This document shows positions 37,313 through 45,683 of a DNA stretch of 64,000 bases, one piece after another (position 1 is the first letter of the stretch; each line of letters opens with the position of its first letter). The translations under genes and the position numbers were made by a program. Location: the NCBI GenBank assembly GCA_028285545.1, contig JANQPA010000046.1, forward strand, positions 1 to 64,000. The letters run 5' to 3'. Source of the stretch: Saprospiraceae bacterium. Its GTDB lineage: Bacteria; Bacteroidota; Bacteroidia; Chitinophagales; Saprospiraceae. The notes beneath the pieces are model-generated. The model was not told where the DNA came from. It searched no databases and saw only the letters and a program-made list of their open reading frames with translations.

Positions 37313-37831
37313 TCAAAAAGTTAGCTGATGAGCAGGTGTTTTTTTATTAAGCATCAAACTTTTGGATTTACCGTTGACATGGGCATAGACTATGTTGTTT
37401 TGATCGAAGAACAGGTCGGTGAAAACTGCATTTTTGATTTCTAAGGATGTCAATGGCCGAGGCTGCTGAGCCTCAAAGTAAACCCATAAAGCGGTATTAT
37501 CCCCTTCGCCACTTAGTTTCTTATGCTTAATCTTTAGGTCAACTACCTTTCCATTGACTTTGACATAGAAAAACCGGTTGAGATACTCCAGCAACATTTG
37601 ATTAGCTTTAGCTGGCTCATTGGGTTGACAGAAAGCAAGTTCTTTACTGTAGGGATCGAAAACTATGGCTTCATTGACATCCGTTAGAAAGAGCTTGAGA
37701 TTGATGCTAAGGAGTTGCTTTCCTGAAGTATATTCAATCTCACATAATGACAACCTCAATGGATGATATGAGGTTGTCACCGTTGGCACCGACTGTCCCA
37801 AAAGAATTAAAACGCACAATAATTTGTACAT
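37313..37831 (-). CDS. DUF6702 family exported protein
   Basis: The 172-residue protein has a signal peptide to about residue 20 and the segment 'YHPLRLSLCEIEYTSGKQ', followed by 'LLSINLKLFLTDVNEAI', characteristic of DUF6702, a periplasmic family that travels with HupE-like membrane proteins in Bacteroidota. It is immediately upstream of the HupE gene. A role in metal handling at the membrane is inference from that pairing. Confidence 0.8.
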   Translation of the reverse strand: MYKLLCVLILLGQSVPTVTTSYHPLRLSLCEIEYTSGKQLLSINLKLFLTDVNEAIVFDPYSKELAFCQPNEPAKANQMLLEYLNRFFYVKVNGKVVDLKIKHKKLSGEGDNTALWVYFEAQQPRPLTSLEIKNAVFTDLFFDQNNIVYAHVNGKSKSLMLNKKTPAHQLTF

Positions 37832-37849
37832 AGTCTTAAAATTTACAAC

Positions 37850-39127
37850 TTAGGACAAGCCTTCAGATTGTAATTTCTCTGCAACAGCTTGGACATCTTT
37901 AAAGACTCGAATTATATTGCCTCCCCAAATTTTTTGAATCTGCTCTTCGGTATACCCACGCCTTACAAGTTCGATAGTGATGTTCATCACTTCACTGGCA
38001 TCGAAAACCCCTTGGATTCCTCCACCTCCATCAAAATCACATCCAATTCCGACATGATCGATACCGGCTACCTTGACGATGTGGTCAATGTGATCTACAA
38101 CATGTTTAACAGTTGCAGGAGGATCAGGGTACTTTTCGCTAAGTTCTCTGAAGGCTTGTCGTAATGCTGTTCGTTCTTCATCCGTCATTTCACTAGCTGG
38201 TTTCATATTGGCACGAAGTTCAGCTACTGCGGAATCACGAGCTGGGTTAGGGGGTGCATCTCTAAGATAGGTAGCCAGCATGGTAAGTTGTACAACACCA
38301 CCATTTTCTGCCATTAACTTCAACATCTCATCGGTCATGTTGCGGTCGTGTTCAGTTACAGCTCTGGCGTTAGAGTGGCTGGCAATGATTGGTGCTTTGG
38401 ACAGGGCAATTGCATCGTAAAATACGCTATCATTACCATGAGAAACATCTACCATGATGCCCAGGCGATTCATTTCTTTGACTACATCTGCTCCGAATTC
38501 ACTAATGCCACCATGTTCTGGTCCGTCAGAATCTGTTGCAGAGTCTGCCAAGTCGTTGTTTGATGAATGCACCAAGGTGATATAGCGTACCCCTTTTTCA
38601 AAATACAGCTCCACATTGGAAATATCATTTCCAATAGGATAGCCGTTTTCAATTCCGATATAAATGGCGCGTTTACCGTCCTTTTCCAGGGCATAAGCAT
38701 CATCTGGGTTGAGGGCTAGTCCAACTATATCTGAATTTTTACTAGTAGAAGCTACGATTGAATCTATCATTTGCAAGCATAGAGCTTTGGCCCGGGTATT
38801 ACCATCGTCATCACGAATGTCTTGTGCGACAAAGGCGGCAAAAAAGATGGCATCTAAACCACCCTCTTTCATTCGTGGATAGTCAACTTTTGAACCCGTT
38901 TCATTGGGATCATGCCGTTCGGCCATATCAAAACCCGGCTGGATCATGCGCAAGGGCGTATCGGCATGAGTGTCAACGGTGAGCACACGATCATGGATTT
39001 CAAGTGCTCTTTGGGTCATTTCTTCTTCAGTTTCTTCTTCGCTTGTATTCGATTCTGCTGTACAGCCGCCTATTAATAAGGCTAACAGGAAAAAAAAGGG
39101 ATAAATGTGACGTGACTTTTGAAACAT
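37850..39127 (-). CDS. M19 membrane dipeptidase (renal-dipeptidase-like) lipoprotein
   Basis: The 425-residue protein has a lipobox 'LLIGGCTAE'. Binuclear zinc ligands of family M19 are visible: 'VLTVDTHADTPLR' (HxD), a Glu in 'YIGIENGYPIG', 'MVDVSHGNDSVFYDAI', 'PIIASHSNARAV' and 'HVGIGCDFDGGGG'. M19 enzymes hydrolyse dipeptides, including those with a C-terminal D-residue, and some open beta-lactam rings. That specificity matches the neighbouring D-amino-acid locus. It is the first gene of a short operon with DUF6702 and HupE. Confidence 0.93.
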   Translation of the reverse strand: MFQKSRHIYPFFFLLALLIGGCTAESNTSEEETEEEMTQRALEIHDRVLTVDTHADTPLRMIQPGFDMAERHDPNETGSKVDYPRMKEGGLDAIFFAAFVAQDIRDDDGNTRAKALCLQMIDSIVASTSKNSDIVGLALNPDDAYALEKDGKRAIYIGIENGYPIGNDISNVELYFEKGVRYITLVHSSNNDLADSATDSDGPEHGGISEFGADVVKEMNRLGIMVDVSHGNDSVFYDAIALSKAPIIASHSNARAVTEHDRNMTDEMLKLMAENGGVVQLTMLATYLRDAPPNPARDSAVAELRANMKPASEMTDEERTALRQAFRELSEKYPDPPATVKHVVDHIDHIVKVAGIDHVGIGCDFDGGGGIQGVFDASEVMNITIELVRRGYTEEQIQKIWGGNIIRVFKDVQAVAEKLQSEGLS

Positions 39128-39270
39128 AGTTATGGCTTATGTGATTAAGAGTAATATGGTGAATTTACGAAAATTAAAGAAAGTTGAACAAAAATACAGT
39201 TGCTATGACTTTCATATTTAAAAGGTTTGATTAAACCCTCATTTTTTGAAATATCAGTTGCCTCTGTAAA

Positions 39271-39312
39271 TGCAACTGTGTTGCAAAATAATTAAAAAAT
39301 ACCTTAACTTTG
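39271..39312 (+). promoter_or_regulatory. promoter A with overlapping 15-bp palindromic operator
   Basis: The perfect 6-3-6 palindrome TGCAACTGTGTTGCA (39271-39285) contains the TTG (39281-39283) of a Bacteroidota-type -33 element. A matching -7 element TAACTTTG lies at 39305-39312 after 21 bases. A protein on the palindrome would block RNA polymerase, so repression is the likely mode. Confidence 0.6.
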
Positions 39313-39318
39313 CAAAAT

Positions 39319-39511
39319 TGTAGCTCTAAAGAATGATTGCTTTATAATGTAATCGAGGCCATTTGGATAGGAACAGTTGACAGAAAATGAGTTTATAGTT
39401 CTACAATAATGATCAAACCAGCTCAAACCTATGAGCAAGAAATTTCTTTAGACGAGGATTAGTTCTAATAAATTAGACAATAGGGTTGAACCGTAATAGT
39501 TCGGCCCTTTT
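39319..39511 (+). ncRNA. candidate short transcript between promoter A and a hairpin
   Basis: A start about seven bases after the -7 element of promoter A and the hairpin at 39483-39511 would define an RNA of roughly 190 bases. It holds only a 17-codon ORF (39409-39462), so it may be a small RNA or an untranslated leader. There is no direct evidence for the transcript. Confidence 0.3.
39483..39511 (+). terminator. terminator-like hairpin after candidate short transcript
   Basis: GGGTTGAAC (39483-39491) pairs with GTTCGGCCC (39499-39507), with two G-T pairs and a 7-base loop, followed by TTTT. It would end a transcript from promoter A. Confidence 0.6.
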
Positions 39512-39624
39512 CAATTCTTGTTGATAAAACTAGATAAATCAGGTCCATACCTGTCTATATTATTACCTAAATCATTTTAGTAGCCCCTCATCAATTAATA
39601 GGTAGGAAAATAAGGGCCCCAATC

Positions 39625-39689
39625 TAATATCACTATTGCAACACAGTTGCAATAGTGATATTATTTTTTATATTTGCAACAGCATTGCA
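39625..39689 (+). promoter_or_regulatory. promoter B with two palindromic operators, upstream of the carbonic anhydrase gene
   Basis: An 18-bp inverted repeat with a 3-base centre (39625-39642 and 39646-39663) has the perfect box TGCAACACAGTTGCA (39637-39651) at its core. Its TTG (39647-39649) is 19 bases from the -7 element TATATTTG (39669-39676). A second, imperfect box TGCAACAGCATTGCA (39675-39689) covers the expected start point. The layout repeats that of promoter A. The boxes resemble operators of Fur/Zur-type regulators, which is inference. Confidence 0.6.
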
Positions 39690-39920
39690 TTTAATAGCCT
39701 GCCTGCTTGCTAAAGCAAAAAAGGCAATAAAATACTCACACTTAAATGCAATTAACCACAAGTATGGGCATCCCACTCATTGAAAATGTAAAACTTCCTG
39801 TTCAAATGCCTACATCCTTGTAGATTCTCAGAGAGAAAGGGATAGATATCAGATTACTTACGACACTTATTTTAGGTTCACAAATTTAAATTGAATTAAA
39901 CATCTTAACTTTTTTTAATT

Positions 39921-40634
39921 ATGCTGCAACGAAAATTTGATGAAGTAGTTAAAACCTATTTTCCAGATGCAATGGACGCCAAGGACACCTCCATTAATGT
40001 TCTTGGTAAAATGCAAATTGAACATAATATTGATATTTCCAAGGTGTTGATGGCCACGTCGGTGTGCTCAGATGATATTAACGTTCCTTCGACAACATTC
40101 TTTAACGTGTTATTTGGTCCATTTATCATGGGGGGCTTAGGAGGCTTACCTTTCGCTGGGCAAACCGGTATGACTGCTTTTGCTCATCATATTCCTGATA
40201 ATGGTAGTGCTTTTATATTTTATGGTCCTCACATAGGAATTACACTTGATGGTGATTTGGGTAAGATGTATCGACCTCGTCAAGAGGAAACCGGGAACTC
40301 CTGTGGTGCATTGATGTTGGCACTGAGTCGATTTCAAGACAGCAACTATAAACCAATTATCAATGATGATGATTATCAACAAATGAAATTGGAAGAAAGC
40401 TTGCTGCCTTATAGAGAGCAAATTTTAGACAGCGATAATTCTCAAAAGGCGATTACGGAAGCGACTTATCAAATTATCGACAGAAAGATTCATGAACATA
40501 TAGTGTCTTGCAAAGATGAATTCAATGTTGACAGAATTACTCTTTTGGGAGGGATCATAATCAACACAGACAATGGATTGGATGACTACTTTGATGTCAG
40601 AAACTTTGAAGTAATTAATGTTAATAGTCTTTAA
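39921..40634 (+). CDS. LCIB/LCIC-type (theta-class) carbonic anhydrase
   Basis: The 237-residue protein matches the limiting-CO2-inducible protein B family first known from algal CO2-concentrating mechanisms. Diagnostic segments are 'SVCSDDIN' (Cys49), 'FGPFIMGGLGGLPFAGQTGM', 'AFAHHIPDNG' (His89/90), 'FYGPHIGITLDGDLGK' and 'GNSCGALM' (Cys128). The Cys-His-Cys set would bind zinc as in beta-class enzymes. It has no signal peptide, so interconversion of CO2 and bicarbonate would be cytoplasmic. The upstream region carries three operator-like boxes, suggesting tight, perhaps metal-linked control. The start follows an A/T-rich leader with no strong Shine-Dalgarno sequence. Confidence 0.88.
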   Translation: MLQRKFDEVVKTYFPDAMDAKDTSINVLGKMQIEHNIDISKVLMATSVCSDDINVPSTTFFNVLFGPFIMGGLGGLPFAGQTGMTAFAHHIPDNGSAFIFYGPHIGITLDGDLGKMYRPRQEETGNSCGALMLALSRFQDSNYKPIINDDDYQQMKLEESLLPYREQILDSDNSQKAITEATYQIIDRKIHEHIVSCKDEFNVDRITLLGGIIINTDNGLDDYFDVRNFEVINVNSL

Positions 40635-40730
40635 GGTAAGCTGTTGAATTTAAGTAATTAAAATTGTTTGCGAATTGAAAATTGAAATGCATCATTCTTC
40701 ATTTCATTACAGTCCAAACTTAGCAGTCTA

Positions 40731-41228
40731 ATGCAAAAGCTGTTATATTTTATTTGTCCTACAGATTGCCTTGAATCTATTATTAACCATACATTCAGGC
40801 ATGAAAATTATTATTATAGTTCACTTGGGAATTCCGTTGAATTTGATAATGAGGTAGTAGGACAAATAAAAGAGTTAATTTTAATAAAGAATATCAGAGA
40901 AATCTCTTTTGTCCTTTCCAGTGACAACCGTATCGTATTGGATGCATTGAGCAATCAGGACTTTTCTGATATAACGGGTTTAAATAATTATCATAACCAT
41001 ATTATCAAGGAAAAAGAACGTTCAGAAGTATTCTGGAAAACACTGAATCATCAACGATTAATCCTTTCCTATCATTTGAATGGTAAAATGAAAGAATTAA
41101 AACTCAGGTTAAACGATTCATTTTTTGATCAGCTAAAAATAAGTGGCCAAATTTATAATAAGCAAGAGAATACTTTTCATGCCATCTATCCTGAATTGAT
41201 ATGCGTCGAATACTTAAATTTAAATTAG
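40731..41228 (+). CDS. small cytoplasmic protein, possibly a degenerate beta-carbonic-anhydrase fold
   Basis: The 165-residue protein has no signal peptide and no family I can name with certainty. The order 'ICPTDCLESII', 'ENYYYSSLGNSVEFDNEVVGQIKEL' and 'IREISFVLSSDNRIVLDAL' resembles the beta-carbonic-anhydrase pattern (CxDSR loop, DLFVxRNxGN strand, long helix, then the strand leading to HxxC), but the zinc His/Cys pair is absent. It follows the LCIB-type gene by 96 bases on the same strand, so the two may be co-transcribed. A regulatory or structural partner is possible. Confidence 0.65.
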   Translation: MQKLLYFICPTDCLESIINHTFRHENYYYSSLGNSVEFDNEVVGQIKELILIKNIREISFVLSSDNRIVLDALSNQDFSDITGLNNYHNHIIKEKERSEVFWKTLNHQRLILSYHLNGKMKELKLRLNDSFFDQLKISGQIYNKQENTFHAIYPELICVEYLNLN

Positions 41229-41266
41229 GATTTGAAGACACCAATTTAATTTAACGTCCTTTTAGC

Positions 41267-41407
41267 ATGGCATTTATCAAATTGACCTATTTCTCTATCC
41301 CCATTCCTCGTGATTACATATTGGCTGACTTAATGGCACTGCTGCACCTCGATCTGCTACCCAATTATCAACTTGGTTTTTTCGGAGATTTTCCAAAGCC
41401 TGAATAA
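41267..41407 (+). CDS. 46-codon hypothetical ORF
   Basis: An ATG at 41267 opens a 46-residue frame ending at 41407, with a hydrophobic middle and ending 'GFFGDFPKPE'. It has no recognisable family and could be a remnant of a longer gene disrupted where the GC-richer S9 peptidase gene now begins. Support is weak: position behind the carbonic-anhydrase pair and an open frame only. Confidence 0.25.
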   Translation: MAFIKLTYFSIPIPRDYILADLMALLHLDLLPNYQLGFFGDFPKPE

Positions 41408-41418
41408 GCTACCTTGCT

Positions 41419-43839
41419 TCATCGCATCCATTCTGGTAAGGGTGTGATCTGGTATAATGGCGGTCGACGATCCTGGAGGTGCTCCACAAGATGATCCCAC
41501 ATCCGCCTAATGAAATACGGATCGTTCATCACATCGTGACCTCGGTTTGGGAGTAGTAGCACATCCACATCACGATTTGCTTCGATAAAACCCTGAGCAA
41601 GTGCAAGTGTCTGTGCATGGTGAACAACTCGGTCAAGGGCTCCATGAACTAGGAGCAACCGGCCTTTAAGGCGAGCGGCGAGTGAAACGTTTGATTCTTG
41701 CTCGGAAGTCCCAAAACGGAGTCCTTGGTGTCGCTCCACCCAGGGGCCCCCGAAGCGGAGGTCATGGTTGCCGCCTGAAGCTACTGCAACGTGATAAACA
41801 TCCGGTTGTTCCAAAAGCGCTCGCACAGTCGCATTCGCACCACCGGAATTGCCATACACTCCAACACGACTTAAATCCATCTGGGGGTAACGAGAGGCGA
41901 GCTCATTCAGCACACGCGGACGAAAGTCCAAACCAACACTGTGCAGATTGCCACGAGAACCAGCACGGAATGCCCGAGATCTTAGCCCTGAGCCAGGCGC
42001 ATCAATGAACACCACCAGAAAGCCGAGATTAGCCACAGCCTGTGCGTGTGTGAAGCGGTTAAGAAGCACCTCACCCAGACGAATTGGGGCCCATCTACCA
42101 TCAGGAATCGGATATAAACATTCGACGATCGGATACTGAGCAGAGGAATCGAAGCTTGACGGGAATAGGATCGTTGCATATATATCTCCAGGCGCACCCT
42201 CTATTGAGATGCGCTCACGCACTGGCCATGACCATCCGGTTGCCTTTAGGCGTGATAAGTCAGACGTTTCGACTACACTGATCAAGGCCCCATCGGCTTG
42301 GTGAAGACTCATGGTCGTCTCGCGATCAAAACCTGATGTGACGTCAACAAAGTGCTGGCCAGTAGGGGACACTTTAATCGCGTGGTCGGCAGTGGCTGAG
42401 GTGAGCGGCAAGATCTCGCCGGTCTGGACATCAACTTGCACAAGCATTTGATGGTATGGATCATCTGATTTATCGAAGCCGGCAATCGTCACAAATAGCT
42501 TGGAAGCATCTTCACTTGTCCAAAGTAAATCGCGAACGACGAAGTTTCCGCGAGTTATCTGGCGAGGAGGGGTGCTACCATCGAGAGAATAAAGCCATAA
42601 TTGACCCTTCCCATCTCGCTCAGAAAACCAAATGACTCTGTCACCTGAAGCGGCAAGACGAACGTTTGGATCACCTGCCCAATGTAGATTCCAGAACATG
42701 CCCGTTTTCGATTCCTCTTCGATGACCCTCTCAGCGGAACCTGTGGCTGGATTTATTTGCCAAAGTGTCAGTCGGGTGCCATCGCGAGAGGCGAGCAATA
42801 TGAACAATCGTGTTCCATCATCAGACCAGAACACCTGTCTGCCGCTGATTGCCGAGGACCACCCAGTTGCCTCCAGATGAATAGGCACAACTCGCCAGGT
42901 CGGCTTAGTAGCTAGATTTGTATTGCGGGTGACGACTGCGAACCGCAGTCTTGGTGCCTCAGCTAAGGATCGTGTACCGCCGTTGAATGGAATTAAATGA
43001 GGGGCAGGTCGTCCCTGGTCATTGAGCGATGCGATAAGAGGGGCATTCTCGACCAGACTTCTATCGATAAACTCGACTAAGAAAGCTTTTCCGTTTGGGG
43101 CCCATTGGGCATTTTCACGCATGGAGGTATTGAAATTGGGGAAGGCTAGCCTGACAGAATCCTCCTCTCCTTTGTGTCTGAGTTCAAGCTGTCCGCCAGA
43201 CCTTGTTAAATACCATTCATCGTCCGGCGACTTGCTGCCAGCGATGATAGTGGGGTTGGGAAAAACACATTGATAAGTTGCCAATTCACATAACATAAGG
43301 CCCTCCTTTGTTCGCAGCTCGATTTGCCGAGTCTTTTGAGAACCTGTGATGCTTAGGACCTCGAGACGGTTCGAATCAACAATACCTTCAGGAAGAACAG
43401 CAGCCAATCTTGAGTGCTCGAATGCGGACTTATTCACTCCAGTTTTCGCATTAACTAGTCGATATTCCCAGCCCTTTGGGCTGTCTCGACGATACCAGAA
43501 GAACTCTGGATCAGCTTCAATCCAATGAGGCTCAAACTCGACATTTCGTGCGAATTCGGTGACGTTCCAAGGTAGGAAGCGCTCTGCTTTCGCATACCTC
43601 TCAGAAGACATTTCCAACTCCGACTGGCCTTCAGCCTTCGTTGCGCATATGGCCAGGAAGATCATTATTGCTCTGGTAAACCAGTTGACTCCCCATTGGT
43701 AACGATAAACACTAGTGCAGAGGCCTGCAATAGACATAAGTCGTAGAAGTCGTTTTTTGAAGGAAACTAGATGTAGTGGAATTTCACCAGGTTTTTCAGC
43801 TTCCAGAGGAGATACATGTTTGTGTCCAAACTCTTTCAT
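41419..43839 (-). CDS. S9-family prolyl oligopeptidase / dipeptidyl-peptidase IV-like protein, probably acquired
   Basis: From ATG 43839 the protein has 806 residues; an upstream start at 43914 is also in frame. An N-terminal membrane or signal segment ends near 'ICATKAEGQ'. A beta-propeller (about 100-540) precedes the alpha/beta hydrolase with 'VGVYGNSGGANATVRAL' (nucleophile Ser), 'LVHGALDRVVH' (Asp) and 'LLPNRGHDVMND' (His). It would cleave proline-containing peptides outside the cytoplasm. Codons are visibly richer in G and C than in both neighbours, which points to recent transfer. It is monocistronic. Confidence 0.9.
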   Translation of the reverse strand: MKEFGHKHVSPLEAEKPGEIPLHLVSFKKRLLRLMSIAGLCTSVYRYQWGVNWFTRAIMIFLAICATKAEGQSELEMSSERYAKAERFLPWNVTEFARNVEFEPHWIEADPEFFWYRRDSPKGWEYRLVNAKTGVNKSAFEHSRLAAVLPEGIVDSNRLEVLSITGSQKTRQIELRTKEGLMLCELATYQCVFPNPTIIAGSKSPDDEWYLTRSGGQLELRHKGEEDSVRLAFPNFNTSMRENAQWAPNGKAFLVEFIDRSLVENAPLIASLNDQGRPAPHLIPFNGGTRSLAEAPRLRFAVVTRNTNLATKPTWRVVPIHLEATGWSSAISGRQVFWSDDGTRLFILLASRDGTRLTLWQINPATGSAERVIEEESKTGMFWNLHWAGDPNVRLAASGDRVIWFSERDGKGQLWLYSLDGSTPPRQITRGNFVVRDLLWTSEDASKLFVTIAGFDKSDDPYHQMLVQVDVQTGEILPLTSATADHAIKVSPTGQHFVDVTSGFDRETTMSLHQADGALISVVETSDLSRLKATGWSWPVRERISIEGAPGDIYATILFPSSFDSSAQYPIVECLYPIPDGRWAPIRLGEVLLNRFTHAQAVANLGFLVVFIDAPGSGLRSRAFRAGSRGNLHSVGLDFRPRVLNELASRYPQMDLSRVGVYGNSGGANATVRALLEQPDVYHVAVASGGNHDLRFGGPWVERHQGLRFGTSEQESNVSLAARLKGRLLLVHGALDRVVHHAQTLALAQGFIEANRDVDVLLLPNRGHDVMNDPYFIRRMWDHLVEHLQDRRPPLYQITPLPEWMR

Positions 43840-44053
43840 TGGAATAAATATATTGATGTAGCAAAAATATAATTTTTGCGACTTAGTTGCATTAATTTTA
43901 AATATTATACTCAAACGAATGATTTAATAGCTTCAGGTTATTTAAGCTGACGACCTACCCCTTTTTTAATGAAAAAAATTTACTAATTTCGTTATGAACG
44001 ATAATTCAAGATATGATGCTAATCATGACTTAAATTCATCAGAAATTCTTTCC

Positions 44054-45634
44054 ATGTCTTTGAAACGGTATTTGACATTAATTTGCTTATTTGTTGCATG
44101 TACCTCTGCACTATCTGCTACAAATGAATCTGAATGGGCTACTCTTATTTTAAAGAAAATCTACATCCAAACGGGTAACTTCAGTATCGAATTACCTCAG
44201 GTTCAGATCCGCGACTCCAGGGAGTTTATGGCTGCCTATTCGCCAGATCGAAACACCATTTACTTGGAACAAACAGCACTCAATGTTTGTCGATCTTTTG
44301 GAAAGGACGCTGAGAAAGCTTTAGCCTTTTTGCTTGGTCATGAGCTAAGTCATGCCTTTCAACAAGTAGGTTGGGCTACCAACTTCATCTCCTATGATTA
44401 CCAAGAACATTCCTCTATACACCTAGAGAAGTCAGCAGATTTACAGGGAGCCATGGGAGCTATCTTAGCAGGCTTTGATATTCGCCCCATCATTCCTTCC
44501 CTTTTAGATCGGCTCTACAATGCTTATGGGCTGACCAATAGACGAGCTACTGGCTATCCCTCATTGGAAGATCGACAGACTACTGCGGCTCAAGTAAGCC
44601 AAAAAGCAAATGAATTGTGGCATCTTTACCAAACGGCCAATTACCTGAATGTCATAGAGCAACATCAAATGGCCATTTCTGCCTACGAACACATTCTTCA
44701 ACACTATATAGGTAAAGAAATCTACAATAACCTGGGCTTACAATATGCTAAACTTGCTATGAATTTTAGCGGAAAAAATAGCGATCCCTTCATTTTTCCA
44801 TTCGAGATTGAAACTGAAAGTCGCCTCAGCAAGGCACGGGCAGAAGACCTTAGTCCTGAAGAAATGCGAATTCGGAAGCGTTACTTATTGGCTGCATCTG
44901 CTTACTTCAATAAAGCGTTGGGTCTAGACCCTGGATATACACCAGCCAAAATTAATGCACTGTGTGTAAGTATTCAACTTGGCCGATTTCAATCGGTGAT
45001 CCAGGCTTACGAATCCAGAACTCTCGCTGCCGGATTCAACTTTTCTGACTCGAGAACTTATGCCTTAGCCGACCTTAACATGATTGCTGGCATTGCCTAT
45101 GCACTATCAGGTCAGTCCAATAATGCACACTTCCGCACTGCGATAGCCATTTTCGATAATCTTTCTCAGGATACAAACAAAAAGGTCCGTAGCCTAGCAT
45201 TTTCCAATAAAAGCATACTTAATGGTGCAAAACCTATTCCACCACCAATGGGTAGTTGTCCGCCAGACCTTACTGCTGGAAATAATGTTGACGGCCTATC
45301 ACTGTTTTCATTATTGGCTAAGCCTGGCCAATTTATCGACAAGGAAAAGCAAACGGAATTCTATTGGGAAGAACGGCTCCACTCTATCGCTCAGGTCATT
45401 CGTCATCGAGGTGCTGCTTTCCCTTTGCAACGGATTGTTAAACCTAGGCCTTCTGCTTCTAATGGTTTCAAGATTGGTCAATACGTCAATGAATTTCTTG
45501 CAAGCCATAAAAACCTAAGCTACACTACAATTGGAGCAGGAGAAAAATATTATCTGCACTTTCGCCATTGTAGAACGGTTCTTCTGATTGGTCCCAACGG
45601 AAAAATAGAAGAATGGGCTAAATACCTGGATTGA
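44054..45634 (+). CDS. exported M48-like metalloprotease with TPR region
   Basis: From ATG 44054 the 526-residue protein has a signal peptide ('LTLICLFVACTSALSA'); an in-frame ATG at 43994 would put 20 polar residues before it. The zinc motif HELSH (about 96-100, in 'FLLGHELSHAFQQ') and the third ligand Glu in 'LEKSADLQGAM' fit M48-like gluzincins. The rest is mainly TPR-like helices plus a C-terminal domain with two or three cysteines. It ends 49 bases before the ECF sigma start and may belong to the same functional group, though it lacks the shared upstream box. Confidence 0.82.
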   Translation: MSLKRYLTLICLFVACTSALSATNESEWATLILKKIYIQTGNFSIELPQVQIRDSREFMAAYSPDRNTIYLEQTALNVCRSFGKDAEKALAFLLGHELSHAFQQVGWATNFISYDYQEHSSIHLEKSADLQGAMGAILAGFDIRPIIPSLLDRLYNAYGLTNRRATGYPSLEDRQTTAAQVSQKANELWHLYQTANYLNVIEQHQMAISAYEHILQHYIGKEIYNNLGLQYAKLAMNFSGKNSDPFIFPFEIETESRLSKARAEDLSPEEMRIRKRYLLAASAYFNKALGLDPGYTPAKINALCVSIQLGRFQSVIQAYESRTLAAGFNFSDSRTYALADLNMIAGIAYALSGQSNNAHFRTAIAIFDNLSQDTNKKVRSLAFSNKSILNGAKPIPPPMGSCPPDLTAGNNVDGLSLFSLLAKPGQFIDKEKQTEFYWEERLHSIAQVIRHRGAAFPLQRIVKPRPSASNGFKIGQYVNEFLASHKNLSYTTIGAGEKYYLHFRHCRTVLLIGPNGKIEEWAKYLD

Positions 45635-45651
45635 AAATTAAATCTCCCCGG

Positions 45652-45682
45652 AAACTGATAACCATTCGTAAATTTGGATATA
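45652..45682 (+). promoter_or_regulatory. AAACTGATAACC box 1, before the ECF sigma gene
   Basis: AAACTGATAACC (45652-45663) is followed after 13 bases by GATATA (45677-45682). The same 12-mer and spacing recur at 52415 and 53505. If this were a -35/-10 pair, transcription would start just inside the sigma ORF (ATG 45684), so here the box may instead be an operator or act on a leaderless transcript. Confidence 0.65.
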
Positions 45683-45683
45683 T

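Larger units (their letters stand above)
39128..39920. other. long regulatory region with two boxed promoters and no large ORF
   Basis: This 793-base gap has no ORF above 20 codons. It contains three TGCAAC-N3-(G/A)TTGCA boxes, two candidate Bacteroidota promoters and one terminator-like hairpin, listed separately. The shortest complete ORFs are 17 codons at 39409 and 19 codons at 39764, neither with convincing support. The last 230 bases would be the 5' leader of the carbonic anhydrase gene. Confidence 0.65.

Noticed and set aside
39625-39663. The 18-bp inverted repeat as an intrinsic terminator
   Set aside because: It is AT-rich and overlaps the TTG of promoter B, and its core is a copy of the operator box, so a regulatory role fits better.
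39764-39823. 19-codon ORF with 'KLPV', reminiscent of the start of a COG0523 zinc chaperone
   Set aside because: Only four residues match and there is no P-loop, so it is most likely chance.
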